Shown: piece by piece, positions 24,945-35,277 of the stretch | Numbering within the stretch: position 1 is the stretch's first letter | Layout of the letters: every line of letters starts with the position of its first letter | Source of the DNA: Bacillus pseudomycoides | GTDB taxonomy: Bacteria > Bacillota > Bacilli > Bacillales > Bacillaceae_G | Assembly: GCF_002551005.1 (NCBI RefSeq) | Contig: NZ_NVOY01000014.1 | Location: 8,680 to 53,150 of the forward strand | Direction: 5' to 3' | Length of the DNA stretch: 44,471 bases | The notes under the pieces: model-generated | Told to the model about the DNA's origin: nothing | Database searches by the model: none | The model's input: the letters and a program-made list of their open reading frames with translations, nothing else | Position numbers and translations under genes: made by a program

Positions 24945-27173
24945 TTACACTTTCGTCACTGGCGCAAATTTTGCCATTAATCGTTTAATGCCAATTGGAC
25001 TTTGGAACGCGATGTCTAATTCTTTCCCATCTCCTTCGCCTTTCACACTCACAACAGTGCCAATCCCCCATTTTTGATGTGATGCTTTATCACCAACTGA
25101 CCAGCCAATTTGCTCACCGCCTGTTGTTTTCGCAGCTGGACGAACAAAGGCTGAACGAGAGCGAACGGTTGTTGTAGTGGTTGGTTTAGACTTTGCACCA
25201 AAAGCTTCACGCTTTGGTTTTACTTCATGAAGCGTTTCAATAAGCTCCTCAGGAATTTCCGAGATGAAACGTGATTCTTTATTCATGCTCGTTCTACCAA
25301 ATATCGTTCGCATTTGGGCATTCGTTACGTACAGTTCTTCTTCGGCACGTGTAATCCCAACGTATGCTAAGCGGCGTTCTTCTTGCATTTCATCTTCTTC
25401 CATTAAAGAACGAGTATGCGGGAAAATCCCTTCTTCTAATCCTAAAATGAAGACAACAGGAAATTCTAATCCTTTTGCAGAGTGCATTGTCATTAAAATG
25501 ACTTCTTCACCAGCAGTTGGATCTTCATCTACACGATCAATATCAGCAACAAGTGCTAAATCGGTTAAGAACGCAACAAGACTCTTATCTTCACTTTGCG
25601 ATTCAAACGTTTGTGTAACAGATAAAAATTCATCTAAGTTTTCTAAACGTCCCTCTGATTCTAATGTACGTTCATTCTTCAACGCATCACGGTAACCTGT
25701 TTTTTCTAATACTTCTTCTACAAGTTCTGTTACCGATAAATATTCTTGCATGTTTACCCAATTATGAAGCTGCTTTGCAAATTCTGCTACTGTCTTCGCA
25801 ATTTTGGCACTTACACCGACATGCTCAATTTCATCTAATACAGCTGTCAATGAAAGACCATTTTGCACGCCATAATTAATGATCTTATCAATAGATGTTG
25901 CTCCAACACCACGTTTTGGCACATTAATAATACGTGCAAAGCTAATTTCATCATCCGGGTTTGCAATTAAACGCAAATACGCCAACATATCTTTAATCTC
26001 TTTACGGTCATAGAACTTAATACCGCCAACAATTTTGTATGGAATATTTGATTTTAAGAAAATCTCCTCGACCATACGGGACTGGGCGTTCGTACGATAC
26101 AGTACTGCAAAGTCTGTATACTTTCGATTTCCCATTTGAATTTCATCACGAATCTTTTTCGCAACAAAATATGCTTCATCTTTTTCAGTTGCAGCGCGGT
26201 AATACGAAATTTTACTCCCTACTTGATTATCCGTCCATAACTTTTTCGGTTTACGATTTGTATTATTTTCAATAACCGCATTTGCTGCATTTAAAATACT
26301 TTGCGTTGAGCGGTAGTTTTGTTCTAATAAAATAACTTGTGCATTGTTATAATCTTTTTCAAATGACAAGATGTTCGAAATATCAGCTCCGCGCCAACGA
26401 TAAATCGATTGATCTGAGTCACCAACTACACAAAGATTTTTAAAACGTGCCGCCAATTGATTAACAAGAATATACTGAGCACGGTTCGTATCCTGATACT
26501 CATCAACGTGGATATATTGGAATTTACGTTGATAAAACTCCAGTACTTCTGGCACCCGTTCAAATAATTGAATCGTCGTCATAATTAAATCATCAAAATC
26601 AAGTGCACTATTTTTAAGAAGACGCTTTTGGTATTCTGTATACACATCGCTCGTCAACTTTTCGTATGGATCTGCAATTGAGATTTTTTTCGCATATTTT
26701 TCTGAAGATAACAATTCATTTTTCGCATTGCTAATTCCCGCAAGAATAGAACGCGGTTCAAATTTCTTCGGATCAATATTGCGCTCTTTCATAATTTTTT
26801 TCACAACTGTTAATTGATCACTTGCATCTAAAATTGTAAAGTTACGATTAATACCAATGCGATCAATATCTCGTCGTAAAATGCGCACACACATAGAGTG
26901 GAATGTTGAAATCCAAATATCCTCTGCTTCTGGTCCAACGAGTTTATCAATACGCTCACGCATTTCACGCGCCGCTTTATTTGTAAACGTAATCGCAAGT
27001 ACATTCCACGGTGCAACACCTTTTTCGCCAAGTAAATAAGCAATACGGTGCGTTAACACACGCGTCTTACCACTACCTGCTCCCGCCATAAGTAACAATG
27101 GTCCAGACGTTGTTTGGACAGCCTTTTGTTGCTGCGGATTTAATCCTGTTAATAATTTTTCTGTTATACTCAT
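24945..27173 (-). CDS. pcrA: ATP-dependent DNA helicase PcrA (UvrD/Rep family)
   Basis: A 742-aa superfamily 1 helicase, 3'-5', essential in Gram-positive bacteria for repair and plasmid replication. Visible: Q-motif LNPQQQKAV (11-19), Walker A GAGSGKTR (31-38), VDEYQDTN (motif II), [14 protein letters not shown] (motif III), QNYRSTQ (motif IV), and [32 protein letters not shown] (motifs V-VI). The C-terminal tail carries the PcrA Tudor-like end ([19 protein letters not shown]). ATG at 27173: AGGTGG 8 bases upstream overlaps the pcrB stop, whereas a GTG at 27185 is part of that site. Confidence 0.96.
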   Translation of the reverse strand: MSITEKLLTGLNPQQQKAVQTTSGPLLLMAGAGSGKTRVLTHRIAYLLGEKGVAPWNVLAITFTNKAAREMRERIDKLVGPEAEDIWISTFHSMCVRILRRDIDRIGINRNFTILDASDQLTVVKKIMKERNIDPKKFEPRSILAGISNAKNELLSSEKYAKKISIADPYEKLTSDVYTEYQKRLLKNSALDFDDLIMTTIQLFERVPEVLEFYQRKFQYIHVDEYQDTNRAQYILVNQLAARFKNLCVVGDSDQSIYRWRGADISNILSFEKDYNNAQVILLEQNYRSTQSILNAANAVIENNTNRKPKKLWTDNQVGSKISYYRAATEKDEAYFVAKKIRDEIQMGNRKYTDFAVLYRTNAQSRMVEEIFLKSNIPYKIVGGIKFYDRKEIKDMLAYLRLIANPDDEISFARIINVPKRGVGATSIDKIINYGVQNGLSLTAVLDEIEHVGVSAKIAKTVAEFAKQLHNWVNMQEYLSVTELVEEVLEKTGYRDALKNERTLESEGRLENLDEFLSVTQTFESQSEDKSLVAFLTDLALVADIDRVDEDPTAGEEVILMTMHSAKGLEFPVVFILGLEEGIFPHTRSLMEEDEMQEERRLAYVGITRAEEELYVTNAQMRTIFGRTSMNKESRFISEIPEELIETLHEVKPKREAFGAKSKPTTTTTVRSRSAFVRPAAKTTGGEQIGWSVGDKASHQKWGIGTVVSVKGEGDGKELDIAFQSPIGIKRLMAKFAPVTKV

Positions 27174-27185
27174 GTATTCGGCCAC

Positions 27186-27875
27186 CTACTTTCCTTTTAC
27201 AGCTTGTACTGTTGCTATAGCTTTCTTTATATCTTCATAAATTAAATTTCCAACGACAACTGTATCCGCATATTGTGCCATTTCTTTCGCTTGGTCTGCA
27301 TTTGCAATCCCGCCGCCATAATATAATGTTGCACTCTGCAGCTCAGCTTTCACTTTTCTTACAAGTTCCGCATCTCCATATGTGCCGCTGTATTCTAAAT
27401 AGAAAATTGGTAAATGGAGAAGTTTATCTGCCATACGTGCATATGCAATCACATCGTCTTCTGATAGTTCACAATTTGCTTCCGTTAACTTTGCTACTTT
27501 CGCTTCTGGATTTAACACACAATATCCTTGCGTGAAAATTTCATCCCAGTTCATAATATCTCCATATTCTTTCAATGCCGCATGATGAAGACCTGTTACC
27601 CAGTCTACCTTTTGACTGTTTAATACACTTGGGATGTAATAAAAATCGAATCCTGGTGTAATCGAATCCAGCGTTGAAACTTCTAATACACAAGGAACCG
27701 CATATCTACGAATGCTTACTAGCATGTGTAATACATTATCAATTGTGATCCCGTCACTTCCGCCAACAATAACAGCGTCCGTTCCCGATTCACAAATAAG
27801 CTCTAAATGTTCATCGCTTAACTCCTTATTCGGATCAAGCTTAAATACATGTTTCCACTGTGAAATATCGTACAT
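27186..27875 (-). CDS. pcrB: Heptaprenylglyceryl phosphate synthase
   Basis: A 229-aa TIM-barrel prenyltransferase. It joins heptaprenyl diphosphate to sn-glycerol 1-phosphate, an archaeal-type ether lipid step present in bacilli. Motifs: KLDPNKELSDEHL (active-site loop), GTDAVIVGGSDGIT, YYIPSVLNS, YLEYSGTYGD and LYYGGGIANADQAKEMAQYADTVVVGN (phosphate binding). ATG at 27875 with AAAGGG upstream. Its stop lies within the pcrA ribosome binding site, so the two are translationally coupled. Confidence 0.95.
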   Translation of the reverse strand: MYDISQWKHVFKLDPNKELSDEHLELICESGTDAVIVGGSDGITIDNVLHMLVSIRRYAVPCVLEVSTLDSITPGFDFYYIPSVLNSQKVDWVTGLHHAALKEYGDIMNWDEIFTQGYCVLNPEAKVAKLTEANCELSEDDVIAYARMADKLLHLPIFYLEYSGTYGDAELVRKVKAELQSATLYYGGGIANADQAKEMAQYADTVVVGNLIYEDIKKAIATVQAVKGK

Positions 27876-27919
27876 GAAAACACCCTTTCTTTTCTCTAAT
27901 CGTCTTTACGCATTCTTTC

Positions 27920-27928
27920 ATTATAACA
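27920..27928 (-). promoter_or_regulatory. Extended -10 promoter of the pcrB operon
   Basis: Minus strand TGTTATAAT (extended -10, TGnTATAAT) about 45 bases before pcrB; no good -35 is visible, which fits an extended -10 type. Confidence 0.6.
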
Positions 27929-28070
27929 AAAAATAAGCTGCTGACACACGTTCCATGCAACATCTTTTTCTACGTCAAATGTTGGATTGTATACAGAAAA
28001 AGCATGCAAGGAACAATAACTCTTGAAATGGATAAACCTATTTCGAAGCTGATGAAAAGGAGTGAATGTC

Positions 28071-28454
28071 TTGGGCAAGCAAAACATCGGCACAATCAAT
28101 GCTCTTATTCGTATTACACTTGGTTTTATTCTGCTTAGCTGCAGCACTGCAAAGCTTGTAAGAAAACCATGGTGTACTTGGTCAAAGATTATGCTTTGGG
28201 TCGGAGCAATGAGAATCGCAGAAGGCATCATTCGTTTCTGTCCTATTGTCGAAGCATGCAAATTTAGTAAATATATGAACATTCCCGATTTAAAAATGCC
28301 AGGCATGGATTTTATGAAGAATGGACAGTCTAATAAACAAGAAGCACATCCTACTTCTCATAAAGACGAAAAGACAAGTCATGGAAGTTATGATGCTTCT
28401 GATAAAGAAATTGAGTCTGAACTTGAAAAGGCTCTTCTGTCCAAACCGCTTTGA
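28071..28454 (+). CDS. DUF2892 membrane protein
   Basis: A 127-aa protein. Its N-terminal half (GKQNIGTINALIRITLGFILL ... WSKIMLWVGAMRIAEGIIRFCPIVEACKF) is the inner-membrane DUF2892 (YgaP-like) unit with two helices and the conserved Cys-Pro near CPIVEACKF. The C-terminal half is a long, charged, probably disordered extension ending in DKEIESELEKALLSKPL. Start TTG (28071) with AAAAGGAG 8 bases upstream; the GTG at 28062 overlaps that site. Function unknown; no rhodanese domain is fused here. Monocistronic. Confidence 0.78.
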   Translation: MGKQNIGTINALIRITLGFILLSCSTAKLVRKPWCTWSKIMLWVGAMRIAEGIIRFCPIVEACKFSKYMNIPDLKMPGMDFMKNGQSNKQEAHPTSHKDEKTSHGSYDASDKEIESELEKALLSKPL

Positions 28455-28485
28455 ATCATTTGTCAACATGCAAGATGCTCTCAAA

Positions 28486-28520
28486 GAAACTTAGTCGCTG
28501 CAGTGGGCGGCTAAGTTTTC
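28486..28520 (+). terminator. Terminator after the DUF2892 gene
   Basis: GAAACTTAGTCGC / GCGGCTAAGTTTTC stem with 8-base loop, followed by TTTTATTTTA. Confidence 0.85.
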
Positions 28521-28598
28521 TTTTATTTTACCACAAACAAGAACTAACGTTCTATTTGTTTAGATTTTATTTTTTCTAAAAACTATAACAAGAACCTC

Positions 28599-28640
28599 TT
28601 GTCACCTTTGATATAAAAGTGATATCATTTTTATATCAAA
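28599..28640 (+). promoter_or_regulatory. Promoter and 34-bp palindromic operator of the SPFH/Arc operon
   Basis: TTGTCA (28599-28604), 17-18 bases, ATATCA/TATCAT (28622-28628). The palindrome 28607-28640 has arms TTTGATATAAAA and TTTTATATCAAA and a centre G-TGATATCA-T; all but one base pair is symmetric. It covers spacer, -10 and start point and ends at the ribosome binding site. It should bind one or more dimers of a regulator. Confidence 0.7.
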
Positions 28641-28653
28641 AGGAGGCGAGATC

Positions 28654-29499
28654 ATGAAAGAAAAACAAGTATTTCATGTAAATGGATTTTTAGGACTGCT
28701 TGCAGTTTTAGTTTTAATTGGAGTTGGTTTGTTTAGTCTTATTAATGAATTATTCGCTATCGGTATTCCCGCTTTTTTATTAGCAGCAATCCTTGCAAGT
28801 GGCATTGGCATGGTACAGCCAAACCAAGCAAAAGTGATTACATTTTTCGGTAACTATTTAGGAACCATTCGTGAAAATGGCCTGTTTTTAACAGTTCCAT
28901 TTGCATTTCGTCAAACCGTTTCACTACGTGTTGAAAACTTTAATAGTAAAAAATTAAAGGTAAACGATGTCGAGGGGAATCCAATTGAAATTGCAGCTGT
29001 TGTTGTTTATAAAGTTGTCGACTCAGCAAAAGCAATCTTCGGTGTTGAGCATTATGATGCTTTCGTGGAAATTCAAAGTGAAACAGCAATTCGCCACGTG
29101 GCAACGAAATATGCATATGATAATTTCCAAGATGAAAACAGTATTACACTGCGCGGAAACTCAGAAGAAATTTCCGAAGAATTAAAACGCGAATTAGAAG
29201 CACGTTTAGAAATTGCAGGAGTAGAAGTAATCGAAACTCGTTTAACGCACTTAGCTTACGCAACTGAAATTGCCCATGCAATGCTTCAGCGTCAACAAGC
29301 AAAAGCAGTATTAGCTGCAAGAAAAGAAATTGTAGAAGGTGCTGTACAAATGGCTAAAGATTCTATTCAAAAACTCGATGAAGAGGGTATACTTGATCTA
29401 GATGACGAAAGAAAAGCAAATATGGTTAATAACTTATTAGTTGCCATCGTCTCAGATAAAGGAGCACAACCAGTTATTAATACAGGAAGTCTCTACTAA
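28654..29499 (+). CDS. SPFH/band 7 domain membrane protein
   Basis: A 281-aa protein: two adjacent hydrophobic helices (about 10-30 and 33-54), then the band 7 (SPFH) domain (about 58-220; QAKVITFFGNYLGTIRENGLF, VEGNPIEIAAVVVYKVVDSAKA, IRHVATKYAYDNF), and a helical C-terminus (RQQAKAVLAARKEIVEGAVQMAKD). SPFH proteins form ring assemblies on the membrane. The specific role is unknown. Start ATG 28654 after AAAAGGAGG. The companion Arc-family gene follows 15 bases later. Confidence 0.85.
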   Translation: MKEKQVFHVNGFLGLLAVLVLIGVGLFSLINELFAIGIPAFLLAAILASGIGMVQPNQAKVITFFGNYLGTIRENGLFLTVPFAFRQTVSLRVENFNSKKLKVNDVEGNPIEIAAVVVYKVVDSAKAIFGVEHYDAFVEIQSETAIRHVATKYAYDNFQDENSITLRGNSEEISEELKRELEARLEIAGVEVIETRLTHLAYATEIAHAMLQRQQAKAVLAARKEIVEGAVQMAKDSIQKLDEEGILDLDDERKANMVNNLLVAIVSDKGAQPVINTGSLY

Positions 29500-29514
29500 A
29501 GGTTGTAGGTAATC

Positions 29515-29673
29515 ATGGCTAAAAAGAAAAGCTTCCCATTACGAATCGATCCCGAATTGTACGCAGTTATTGAAAAATGGGCAAACGACGAATTTCGAAG
29601 TGTAAATGCTCATATTGAATATTTACTTCGCGAGATGGCAAAGCAAAAAGGTAAGATAAAAAAAGAGTCCTAA
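29515..29673 (+). CDS. Arc-family (ribbon-helix-helix) small DNA-binding protein
   Basis: A 52-aa protein, [20 protein letters not shown]..., ending in KIKKES. A basic N-terminus, a beta-strand (SFPLRID) and two helices ([15 protein letters not shown] and [17 protein letters not shown], with the turn FRSVN between) are the Arc/MetJ ribbon-helix-helix layout, which acts as a dimer. ATG at 29515 with a weak TAGGTAATC before it. It is below the length at which such genes are usually called. Co-transcribed with the SPFH gene. Autoregulation through the palindrome at 28607-28640 is a guess; in some bacilli this small protein occurs next to SPFH genes. Confidence 0.8.
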   Translation: MAKKKSFPLRIDPELYAVIEKWANDEFRSVNAHIEYLLREMAKQKGKIKKES

Positions 29674-29698
29674 CTTTTTAATGAGTAGGACTCTTTTT
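29660..29698. terminator. Terminator of the SPFH/Arc operon
   Basis: AAAAAGAGTCCTA / TAGGACTCTTTTT, 13-bp arms. The left arm includes the last codons of the Arc-family gene; usable on both strands for the convergent lipoprotein gene. Confidence 0.9.
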
Positions 29699-29717
29699 CC
29701 TTTTAGAGGTATCGCAA

Positions 29718-30323
29718 TTATTTATTGCCAAACATTTTATCTATTGATTTTGAGTTTGCAAGCAATGCTTCCTGTAAGTTTTCATCAGAAACAATTTTAT
29801 AGTTACCGTCCTTGTCTTTCTTTAAGTTCAGCGTAACTTCACGAGTCGCCATTGCCGCATCTTTATCAGACAAGTTCTTAACAAGAGTTGTCGTCATCAT
29901 TTGATCCATTGCCTTCTCAGATTGTTCTTTGTTTTCACTAAATGCACTTGCAAAAGCCATAGGCATGATTTCTCCGATTGTCTTTGTAGTCGCAACTGCC
30001 ATATCAACGGACGTAATCTTTACTTTAACCTTCGCTTTATCATCTTCCTTGGATACTTGTTCTGGCTTTTCAAATTTATAGTTCTTTACGATTGCATTGA
30101 ATACTGCCTTGCCCTCAATGCCGTCTTCCTTTTTATTTAGTTTACTAAAATCATAACCCTTATCACTTGCATAAACAAACGTACTTGCTTTTTCAAAATC
30201 TCCCTTTTGTATCACTGTCAAAAATTCTTGCACAGTATCTTTCGGATTCGAGCATCCTGTTAATACACTCATTAATAATCCTACCATCACGACAAATGTT
30301 AATGACTTAAACACCTTTTTCAT
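29718..30323 (-). CDS. Lipoprotein of unknown function (DUF4878-like)
   Basis: A 201-aa lipoprotein: signal peptide, lipobox LTGC with Cys24, then PKDTVQEFLTVIQKGDFEKASTFV, which resembles the start of the cystatin-like NTF2-fold DUF4878 group (a helix with a conserved GDF/GDY pattern). C-terminal half is helical and charged. ATG at 30323 with GGGGGAG about 6 bases upstream. Probably surface exposed. No function assigned. Confidence 0.7.
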   Translation of the reverse strand: MKKVFKSLTFVVMVGLLMSVLTGCSNPKDTVQEFLTVIQKGDFEKASTFVYASDKGYDFSKLNKKEDGIEGKAVFNAIVKNYKFEKPEQVSKEDDKAKVKVKITSVDMAVATTKTIGEIMPMAFASAFSENKEQSEKAMDQMMTTTLVKNLSDKDAAMATREVTLNLKKDKDGNYKIVSDENLQEALLANSKSIDKMFGNK

Positions 30324-30447
30324 AATTACTCCCCCTGCCATTTACTAGAAATACCGAATAACATTTATATATTACTTTAGTAAAAAATATGAATCAAGTA
30401 AAAGTAATATTTTTATTAATTGAATGTACTAATTTTGCAAAACTAAA

Positions 30448-30490
30448 ATAAGACCCCAAAGCGAAATGTACTTTCACTTTGAGATCTTAT
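30448..30490 (-). terminator. Terminator of the pur operon
   Basis: ATAAGACCCCAAAGCGAAA and TTTCACTTTGAGATCTTAT form a long, slightly imperfect stem with a 5-base loop; T4 follows on the minus strand. Fifteen bases after the purD stop. Confidence 0.8.
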
Positions 30491-30504
30491 ATCATCGCCA
30501 GTAC

Positions 30505-31770
<1,266 letters not shown>

Positions 31771-31810
31771 TCATCCTCCATTATTCAAGTTAAAACCCAG
31801 TCCCTTCGCG

Positions 31811-31883
31811 ATATATCGGCGGAAATGGTGCATTTATCGGCGACTTTCACAATATATCGACTGTTCTTTACAATATATCGGCG
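31811..31883. repeat. Four degenerate ATATATCGGCG units at 20-21 bp steps
   Basis: ATATATCGGCG or close variants start at 31811, 31832 (ATTTATCGGCG), 31852 (ATATATCGACT) and 31873. Steps of 21, 20 and 21 bases equal two DNA turns. Located in the purH-purD gap. Confidence 0.7.
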
Positions 31884-31953
31884 CTTCGACACAGGATAAA
31901 GACCCTTCAACGCCGTTCGACACGCGAGCTAGATCATATCGAAAAGTAGAAGA

Positions 31954-31984
31954 AGATGACCCAAAAGTAAACTTTTGGTCATCT
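31954..31984 (-). terminator. Hairpin after purH (attenuator-like)
   Basis: AGATGACCCAAAAG and CTTTTGGTCATCT form a stem with one bulged base, 15 bases after the purH stop. The following minus-strand TTCTTCTACTTTT is a poor U-tract, so partial termination at most; it may also protect the purH mRNA end. Confidence 0.5.
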
Positions 31985-31998
31985 CCTTTATTCCTCAA

Positions 31999-33534
31999 TT
32001 AATGTTTGAAATGACGTACGCCAGTAAACACCATCGTGATGCCATACTCGTCTGCTTTTTGAATGGATTCTTCGTCACGAATAGATCCGCCTGGTTGAAT
32101 GATTGCTGTAATGCCTGCTTTTTCCGCTTCTGCTACTGTATCTGGCATTGGGAAGAATGCATCAGATGCAAGTGCACTTCCTTGTGCTTTCTCACCAGCT
32201 TGTGTAATTGCAATTTTTGCTGATCCAACGCGATTCATTTGCCCTGCACCAACACCAATTGTCATATTATCTTTTGCTAAAACAATCGCATTAGATTTTA
32301 CGTGTTTCACAACTTTCCATGCTAATTTCAAATCGTTCCACTCTTGCTCTGTTGGTTCACGTTTTGTTGGGATTGTTACTGTACCTTCATCTAATGACAA
32401 TGTATCTTCTTCTTGTACAAGTAAACCACCTTGTACTGACGTTAGTTTTTTACTTGCTGCTTCTGCTTTAGCGATATCCACTGTTAACAAACGTAAGTTT
32501 TTCTTACTTTGCAAGACTTCTAAAGCTTCCTTTGAGAAAGAAGGTGCAATAATGATTTCTAAGAAAATCTCATGCAGTTTTTCTGCCGCACTTTTATCAA
32601 TTTCACGGTTTGCTGCAATAATGCCGCCAAAAATCGATACTGGATCTGCTTCGTAAGCACGTGTATACGCTTCATGAATATCAGCTCCAACACCAACGCC
32701 GCACGGATTCATATGTTTTACCGCTACAACTGCTGGCTCTGTAAATTCTTTCACGATGCTAAGCGCTGCATCTGTATCATTGATGTTATTATAAGATAAT
32801 TCTTTTCCATGTAATTGTTTTGCATACGCAACAGAAGAAGCTGCTGCAAACGGTGCTTTATAAAATGTTGCTTTTTGATGTGGATTTTCACCGTAACGTA
32901 AATCTTGTTTTTTCTCAAACGTAACAGTTAACGTTTCAGGGCTTTCTTCTCCTGTTTGTTCTGTTAAATAGTTTGAGATTAATGCATCATATGCCGCTGT
33001 ATGACGGAATACTTTTGCTGCTAATTTACGTTTTGTTTCTTTTGAAACGTCTCCGCTTCCTTTTAGTTCTCCTAATACAACATCGTAATCTGTTGGATCA
33101 ACGATAACTGTTACAAACTCATGGTTTTTCGCAGCAGAACGAATCATCGTCGGGCCGCCAATATCAATATTTTCAATTGCATCAGCAAATGTCACATCTG
33201 GTTTTGCAATTGTTTCTTTAAATGGATATAAATTTACAACAACAAAGTCAATCGGCTGAATGCCAAGCTCATTCATTTGCGCCATATGCGTTTCGTTATC
33301 ACGTACAGCAAGAAGTCCACCATGAATGTTTGGATGTAATGTTTTCACACGACCGTCCATAATTTCTGGAAAACCTGTTACTTCAGAAATACCAATTACT
33401 TGTAAGCCGTTTTCTTCTAGTAATTTTTTCGTACCGCCTGTTGAAATAACCTCAATACCTTGCTCAAGTAATCCTTTTACAAACTCTACAACTCCAGCTT
33501 TATTTGAAACACTTACTAATGCACGCTTTTTCAT
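31999..33534 (-). CDS. purH: AICAR transformylase / IMP cyclohydrolase
   Basis: A 511-aa bifunctional enzyme for the last two steps to IMP. N-terminal cyclohydrolase: [41 protein letters not shown]-terminal transformylase: [23 protein letters not shown], and [20 protein letters not shown] (about 466-485). Full length. ATG at 33534 with GGGGTGGAG upstream. Thirty-six bases after purN. Confidence 0.97.
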   Translation of the reverse strand: MKKRALVSVSNKAGVVEFVKGLLEQGIEVISTGGTKKLLEENGLQVIGISEVTGFPEIMDGRVKTLHPNIHGGLLAVRDNETHMAQMNELGIQPIDFVVVNLYPFKETIAKPDVTFADAIENIDIGGPTMIRSAAKNHEFVTVIVDPTDYDVVLGELKGSGDVSKETKRKLAAKVFRHTAAYDALISNYLTEQTGEESPETLTVTFEKKQDLRYGENPHQKATFYKAPFAAASSVAYAKQLHGKELSYNNINDTDAALSIVKEFTEPAVVAVKHMNPCGVGVGADIHEAYTRAYEADPVSIFGGIIAANREIDKSAAEKLHEIFLEIIIAPSFSKEALEVLQSKKNLRLLTVDIAKAEAASKKLTSVQGGLLVQEEDTLSLDEGTVTIPTKREPTEQEWNDLKLAWKVVKHVKSNAIVLAKDNMTIGVGAGQMNRVGSAKIAITQAGEKAQGSALASDAFFPMPDTVAEAEKAGITAIIQPGGSIRDEESIQKADEYGITMVFTGVRHFKH

Positions 33535-33570
33535 TTATTCTCCACCCCTAGTTGTATTAAATGGCTGCTC

Positions 33571-34149
33571 TTATGACTTCACTTCAGAATGTAATAAAGA
33601 TTTCACCGTATCCACGTACAATCTATGTTCGACAAGTTGAATTTTCTTTTGTAAACTTTCTCGTGTATCATCTTCAGAAACTGTTACTGCTTCTTGTGCG
33701 ATAATTGGCCCAGTGTCCATCCCTGCATCAACGTAATGGATTGTTACACCTGTTACTTTCACACTAGCTTCAATTGCTTGTCCAACTGCATCTTTCCCAG
33801 GAAAGCTTGGCAATAGGGAAGGATGAATGTTAACGATTCTCCCTCCATAAGCAGTTAGCAATGTCGGACCAATTAAACGCATATACCCCGCTAAAATAAT
33901 CCAATCAATCTCGTATTCTTGCAATTTCTTTAATATTTCTTGTTCGAATGCTTCCTTTGATTCATACGCTTTCGCTGAAAAGGACAAGCAAGGAACATGA
34001 TGATCATTTGCACGATCTACAACACGTGCGCCCGGCTGATCGCATATAAGCAAACTAAGCTGTGCATCTAATCTTCCAGCTTCTACAGCATCCACAAGCG
34101 CTTGAAAATTAGAACCGCTTCCTGAAGCAAAAATTGCTAATCGGCTCAT
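33571..34149 (-). CDS. purN: Phosphoribosylglycinamide formyltransferase (PurN)
   Basis: A 192-aa enzyme that puts a formyl group from 10-formyl-THF on GAR. Motifs: [46 protein letters not shown] (with the Asn-His pair), and [11 protein letters not shown] with its catalytic Asp. Its ATG overlaps the purM TGA (ATGA). Confidence 0.96.
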   Translation of the reverse strand: MSRLAIFASGSGSNFQALVDAVEAGRLDAQLSLLICDQPGARVVDRANDHHVPCLSFSAKAYESKEAFEQEILKKLQEYEIDWIILAGYMRLIGPTLLTAYGGRIVNIHPSLLPSFPGKDAVGQAIEASVKVTGVTIHYVDAGMDTGPIIAQEAVTVSEDDTRESLQKKIQLVEHRLYVDTVKSLLHSEVKS

Positions 34150-35186
34150 AATGCTGCTCCTCCAGCAAAAGTAACACCTGAACCTTTCACAGTGCGTCCG
34201 ATGATTCGCGCTGTTTCCCCTTGTTCTTCTAAAAGTTTCATAGCACCTGCTGCATCTTCTTCTTTGACCGCTACTACCATACCAATACCCATGTTAAAAA
34301 TATTGAACATTTCTTCTTTCTTTAATTCACCAACTTCTTGCAGTAAATCAAAAATTGGGTGAACTGACCAAGAACCAAGTTCAATTTGTGCTCCAATACC
34401 TTCTGGCAACATACGTGGAATATTTTCAATAAATCCGCCGCCAGTAATGTGAGCCATACCAGTTACGTTATATTTCTTCAATAGTTCTAAAATAGGTTTG
34501 ACGTAAATTTTTGTTGGTTTTAATAATTCTTCACCAAGCGGTAGTTCTAAACGACCATAAATACGATCAAGTGAAAGTTGTCCGTCCCCTAATAACACTT
34601 TACGGACAAGAGAATAACCATTACTATGAATTCCGCTTGAAGCAAGTCCAATTAATACTTGATCCGCTTCAATCGATTGTCCTGTAACAATCTTCTTTTT
34701 ATCAACAATACCAACTGTAAAACCAGCTAAATCGTATTCTTCCTCAGAGTACATTCCTGGCATTTCAGCTGTTTCTCCGCCGATTAGTGAACAACCAGCT
34801 TGACGGCATCCTTCTGCAATTCCTTTGACGATGTTTTCAACTTTACTAGGTTCTGCTTTACCGCAAGCAATATAATCAAGGAAAAAGAGCGGCTCTGCCC
34901 CTTGCACAACAATGTCATTTACACACATTGCAACTGCGTCGATGCCAATTGTGTGATGCTTATCCATCATGAAAGCGAGCATTAATTTCGTCCCTACACC
35001 ATCTGTTCCAGATACTAATACTGGCTCTTCTAATGCGAATTTTGAAAGATCAAACATTCCTCCAAAACCACCTAACCCGCCTAGCACTTCTTTTCTCATC
35101 GTTGTTTGCACGTGTTTTTTCATGCGAGATACCGCTTCATATCCAGCTTCAATATCTACTCCTGCTTGCTTATATGCATTCGCCAT
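34146..35186 (-). CDS. purM: Phosphoribosylformylglycinamidine cyclo-ligase (AIR synthetase)
   Basis: A 346-aa enzyme forming the imidazole ring (AIR) from FGAM. Motifs: [30 protein letters not shown] (residues about 51-65), [28 protein letters not shown] at 35186 with GAGG upstream. Begins a new gene block after the purF-purM gap hairpin. Confidence 0.97.
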   Translation of the reverse strand: MANAYKQAGVDIEAGYEAVSRMKKHVQTTMRKEVLGGLGGFGGMFDLSKFALEEPVLVSGTDGVGTKLMLAFMMDKHHTIGIDAVAMCVNDIVVQGAEPLFFLDYIACGKAEPSKVENIVKGIAEGCRQAGCSLIGGETAEMPGMYSEEEYDLAGFTVGIVDKKKIVTGQSIEADQVLIGLASSGIHSNGYSLVRKVLLGDGQLSLDRIYGRLELPLGEELLKPTKIYVKPILELLKKYNVTGMAHITGGGFIENIPRMLPEGIGAQIELGSWSVHPIFDLLQEVGELKKEEMFNIFNMGIGMVVAVKEEDAAGAMKLLEEQGETARIIGRTVKGSGVTFAGGAAL

Positions 35187-35233
35187 CGTTTCTATACACC
35201 TCGTCTTTTTATACTGAAAGAATTTCTCCCAAG

Positions 35234-35269
35234 AAAAAGCGAGCTTCTACACAGCCTGTAGTAGAAGCT
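35234..35269 (-). terminator. Terminator-like hairpin between purF and purM
   Basis: Minus strand AGCTTCTAC / GTAGAAGCT, 10-base loop, then CGC and T5. It lies inside the pur operon, so it should act as a partial terminator or 3'-end protector lowering the distal genes. Confidence 0.6.
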
Positions 35270-35277
35270 GCTATATT

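Noticed and set aside
27896-28306. 136-codon minus-strand frame opposite the DUF2892 gene
   Set aside because: The plus-strand frame has a proper ribosome binding site, DUF2892 residues and terminator; the minus frame has none and overlaps the pcrB promoter.
31811-31883. Four repeats that might suggest a CRISPR array
   Set aside because: Period is 20-21 bases with an 11-base degenerate core, no 24-37 base repeats and spacers, and no cas genes in the window.
32099-32656. 185-codon plus-strand frame
   Set aside because: Opposite purH; Ser/Ala-rich shadow with no recognisable motif or start signal.
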